Below are positions 13,450 through 13,565 of a DNA stretch of 13,565 bases, piece after piece. The stretch is taken from assembly GCA_947460445.1 (NCBI GenBank), contig CANHHS010000032.1:1-13565 (forward strand), written 5' to 3'. Position numbers and translations under genes: made by a program. This DNA is from Opitutia bacterium. GTDB lineage: Bacteria > Verrucomicrobiota > Verrucomicrobiia > Opitutales > UBA953. The notes below the pieces were generated by a model. It had not been told where the DNA came from, made no database searches, and saw only the letters and a program-made list of their open reading frames with translations. Positions within the stretch are counted from its first letter, which is position 1. Every line of letters begins with the position of its first letter.

Positions 13450-13518
13450 TGTGCATCCCTCTTCCCGCTTGCTCCTCACACCTGCCTTCCCTACCCCTAT
13501 CCTTTCACTTTTGTCGCA

Positions 13519-13565
13519 ATGTATATTCCCCCTGAAACTCGCGCATCCCTCGAAGAGGTGGAACG
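13519..13565 (+). CDS. Start of a truncated gene at the window edge
   Basis: An ATG at 13519 opens a frame, MYIPPETRASLEEVE, that runs off the window after 15 complete codons. The acidic, helical LEEVE start resembles the N termini of several proteins, including class I peptide chain release factors, but 15 residues are too few to name it. No Shine-Dalgarno sequence precedes it. The frame could also be chance, although the switch from repeat-rich to codon-like sequence here favours a real gene. Confidence 0.4.
   Translation, partial: MYIPPETRASLEEVE

Larger units (their letters stand above)
13194..13518. other. Repeat-rich intergenic region
   Basis: These 325 bp between the M16 start and the next gene contain no convincing gene. 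In order they hold a GC-rich hairpin, a 9-bp tandem array, a TTAGTC-type degenerate repeat and a pyrimidine-rich stretch (about 13455-13512). The genes on both sides diverge, so promoters for both should lie here, but I could not identify matching -35/-10 pairs. The base composition is unlike the flanking coding sequence. Confidence 0.7.

Overview
The window reads as chromosomal DNA of a Gram-negative bacterium. It carries outer-membrane and envelope lipid genes (LpxR-type lipid A deacylase, MCE/Mla-type lipid ABC transporter), a Sco-type copper protein and a lipoprotein with a lipobox. A DUF5069 gene, a Sco protein with a C-x5-C metal site and very few Shine-Dalgarno sequences together suggest Verrucomicrobiota, possibly Opitutae. 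That assignment is inference from gene content; no rRNA or phylogenetic marker is present to fix it.

Layout. (1) 3-308 (+) is the 3' end of an NAD-dependent sugar epimerase gene whose end overlaps the convergent neighbour. (2) 298-3826 (-) is a compact four-gene run, transcribed in the order LpxR-like deacylase, Ppx/GppA phosphatase, Sco-family copper protein, membrane-anchored His-rich protein. Gaps are 4 bp, 4 bp, then a 4-bp overlap. (3) 3827-3939 is a short divergent intergenic region. (4) 3940-8587 (+) is a six-gene run in which every junction is a 1- or 4-bp stop/start overlap: MlaE-like permease with an N-terminal STAS-like domain, MlaF-like ATPase, MlaD-like MCE protein, PqiC-type lipoprotein, DUF5069 protein and a degenerate SPOUT methyltransferase homologue. 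After a 46-bp gap come an unrecognised 253-residue protein (8634-9395) and an AmpG-like MFS transporter (9395-10660), again overlapping by 1 bp. (5) 10638-13193 (-) is a two-domain M16 peptidase gene, convergent with the transporter gene and overlapping it by 23 bp. (6) 13194-13518 is non-coding and holds a GC-rich hairpin, a 9-bp tandem array and a second degenerate repeat family. The first 15 codons of another gene follow at 13519.

Functional reading. The centre of the window is an envelope-lipid module. A lipid A-modifying outer-membrane enzyme sits back to back with a complete inner-membrane MCE lipid transporter (permease, ATPase, substrate-binding MCE subunit, lipoprotein partner). The two arms share one short promoter region. 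The left arm also carries a probable copper pair (Sco and a His-motif protein) that may serve cytochrome oxidase assembly. The most unusual points are the STAS-MlaE fusion, the mixed Mla/Pqi composition of the transporter, the SPOUT protein that has lost the usual cofactor-site residues, the uncharacterised Cys/His-motif protein paired with an MFS transporter, and the repeat-rich region upstream of the M16 gene. I found no CRISPR array, insertion sequence, tRNA or rRNA, and no clearly new multi-gene system.
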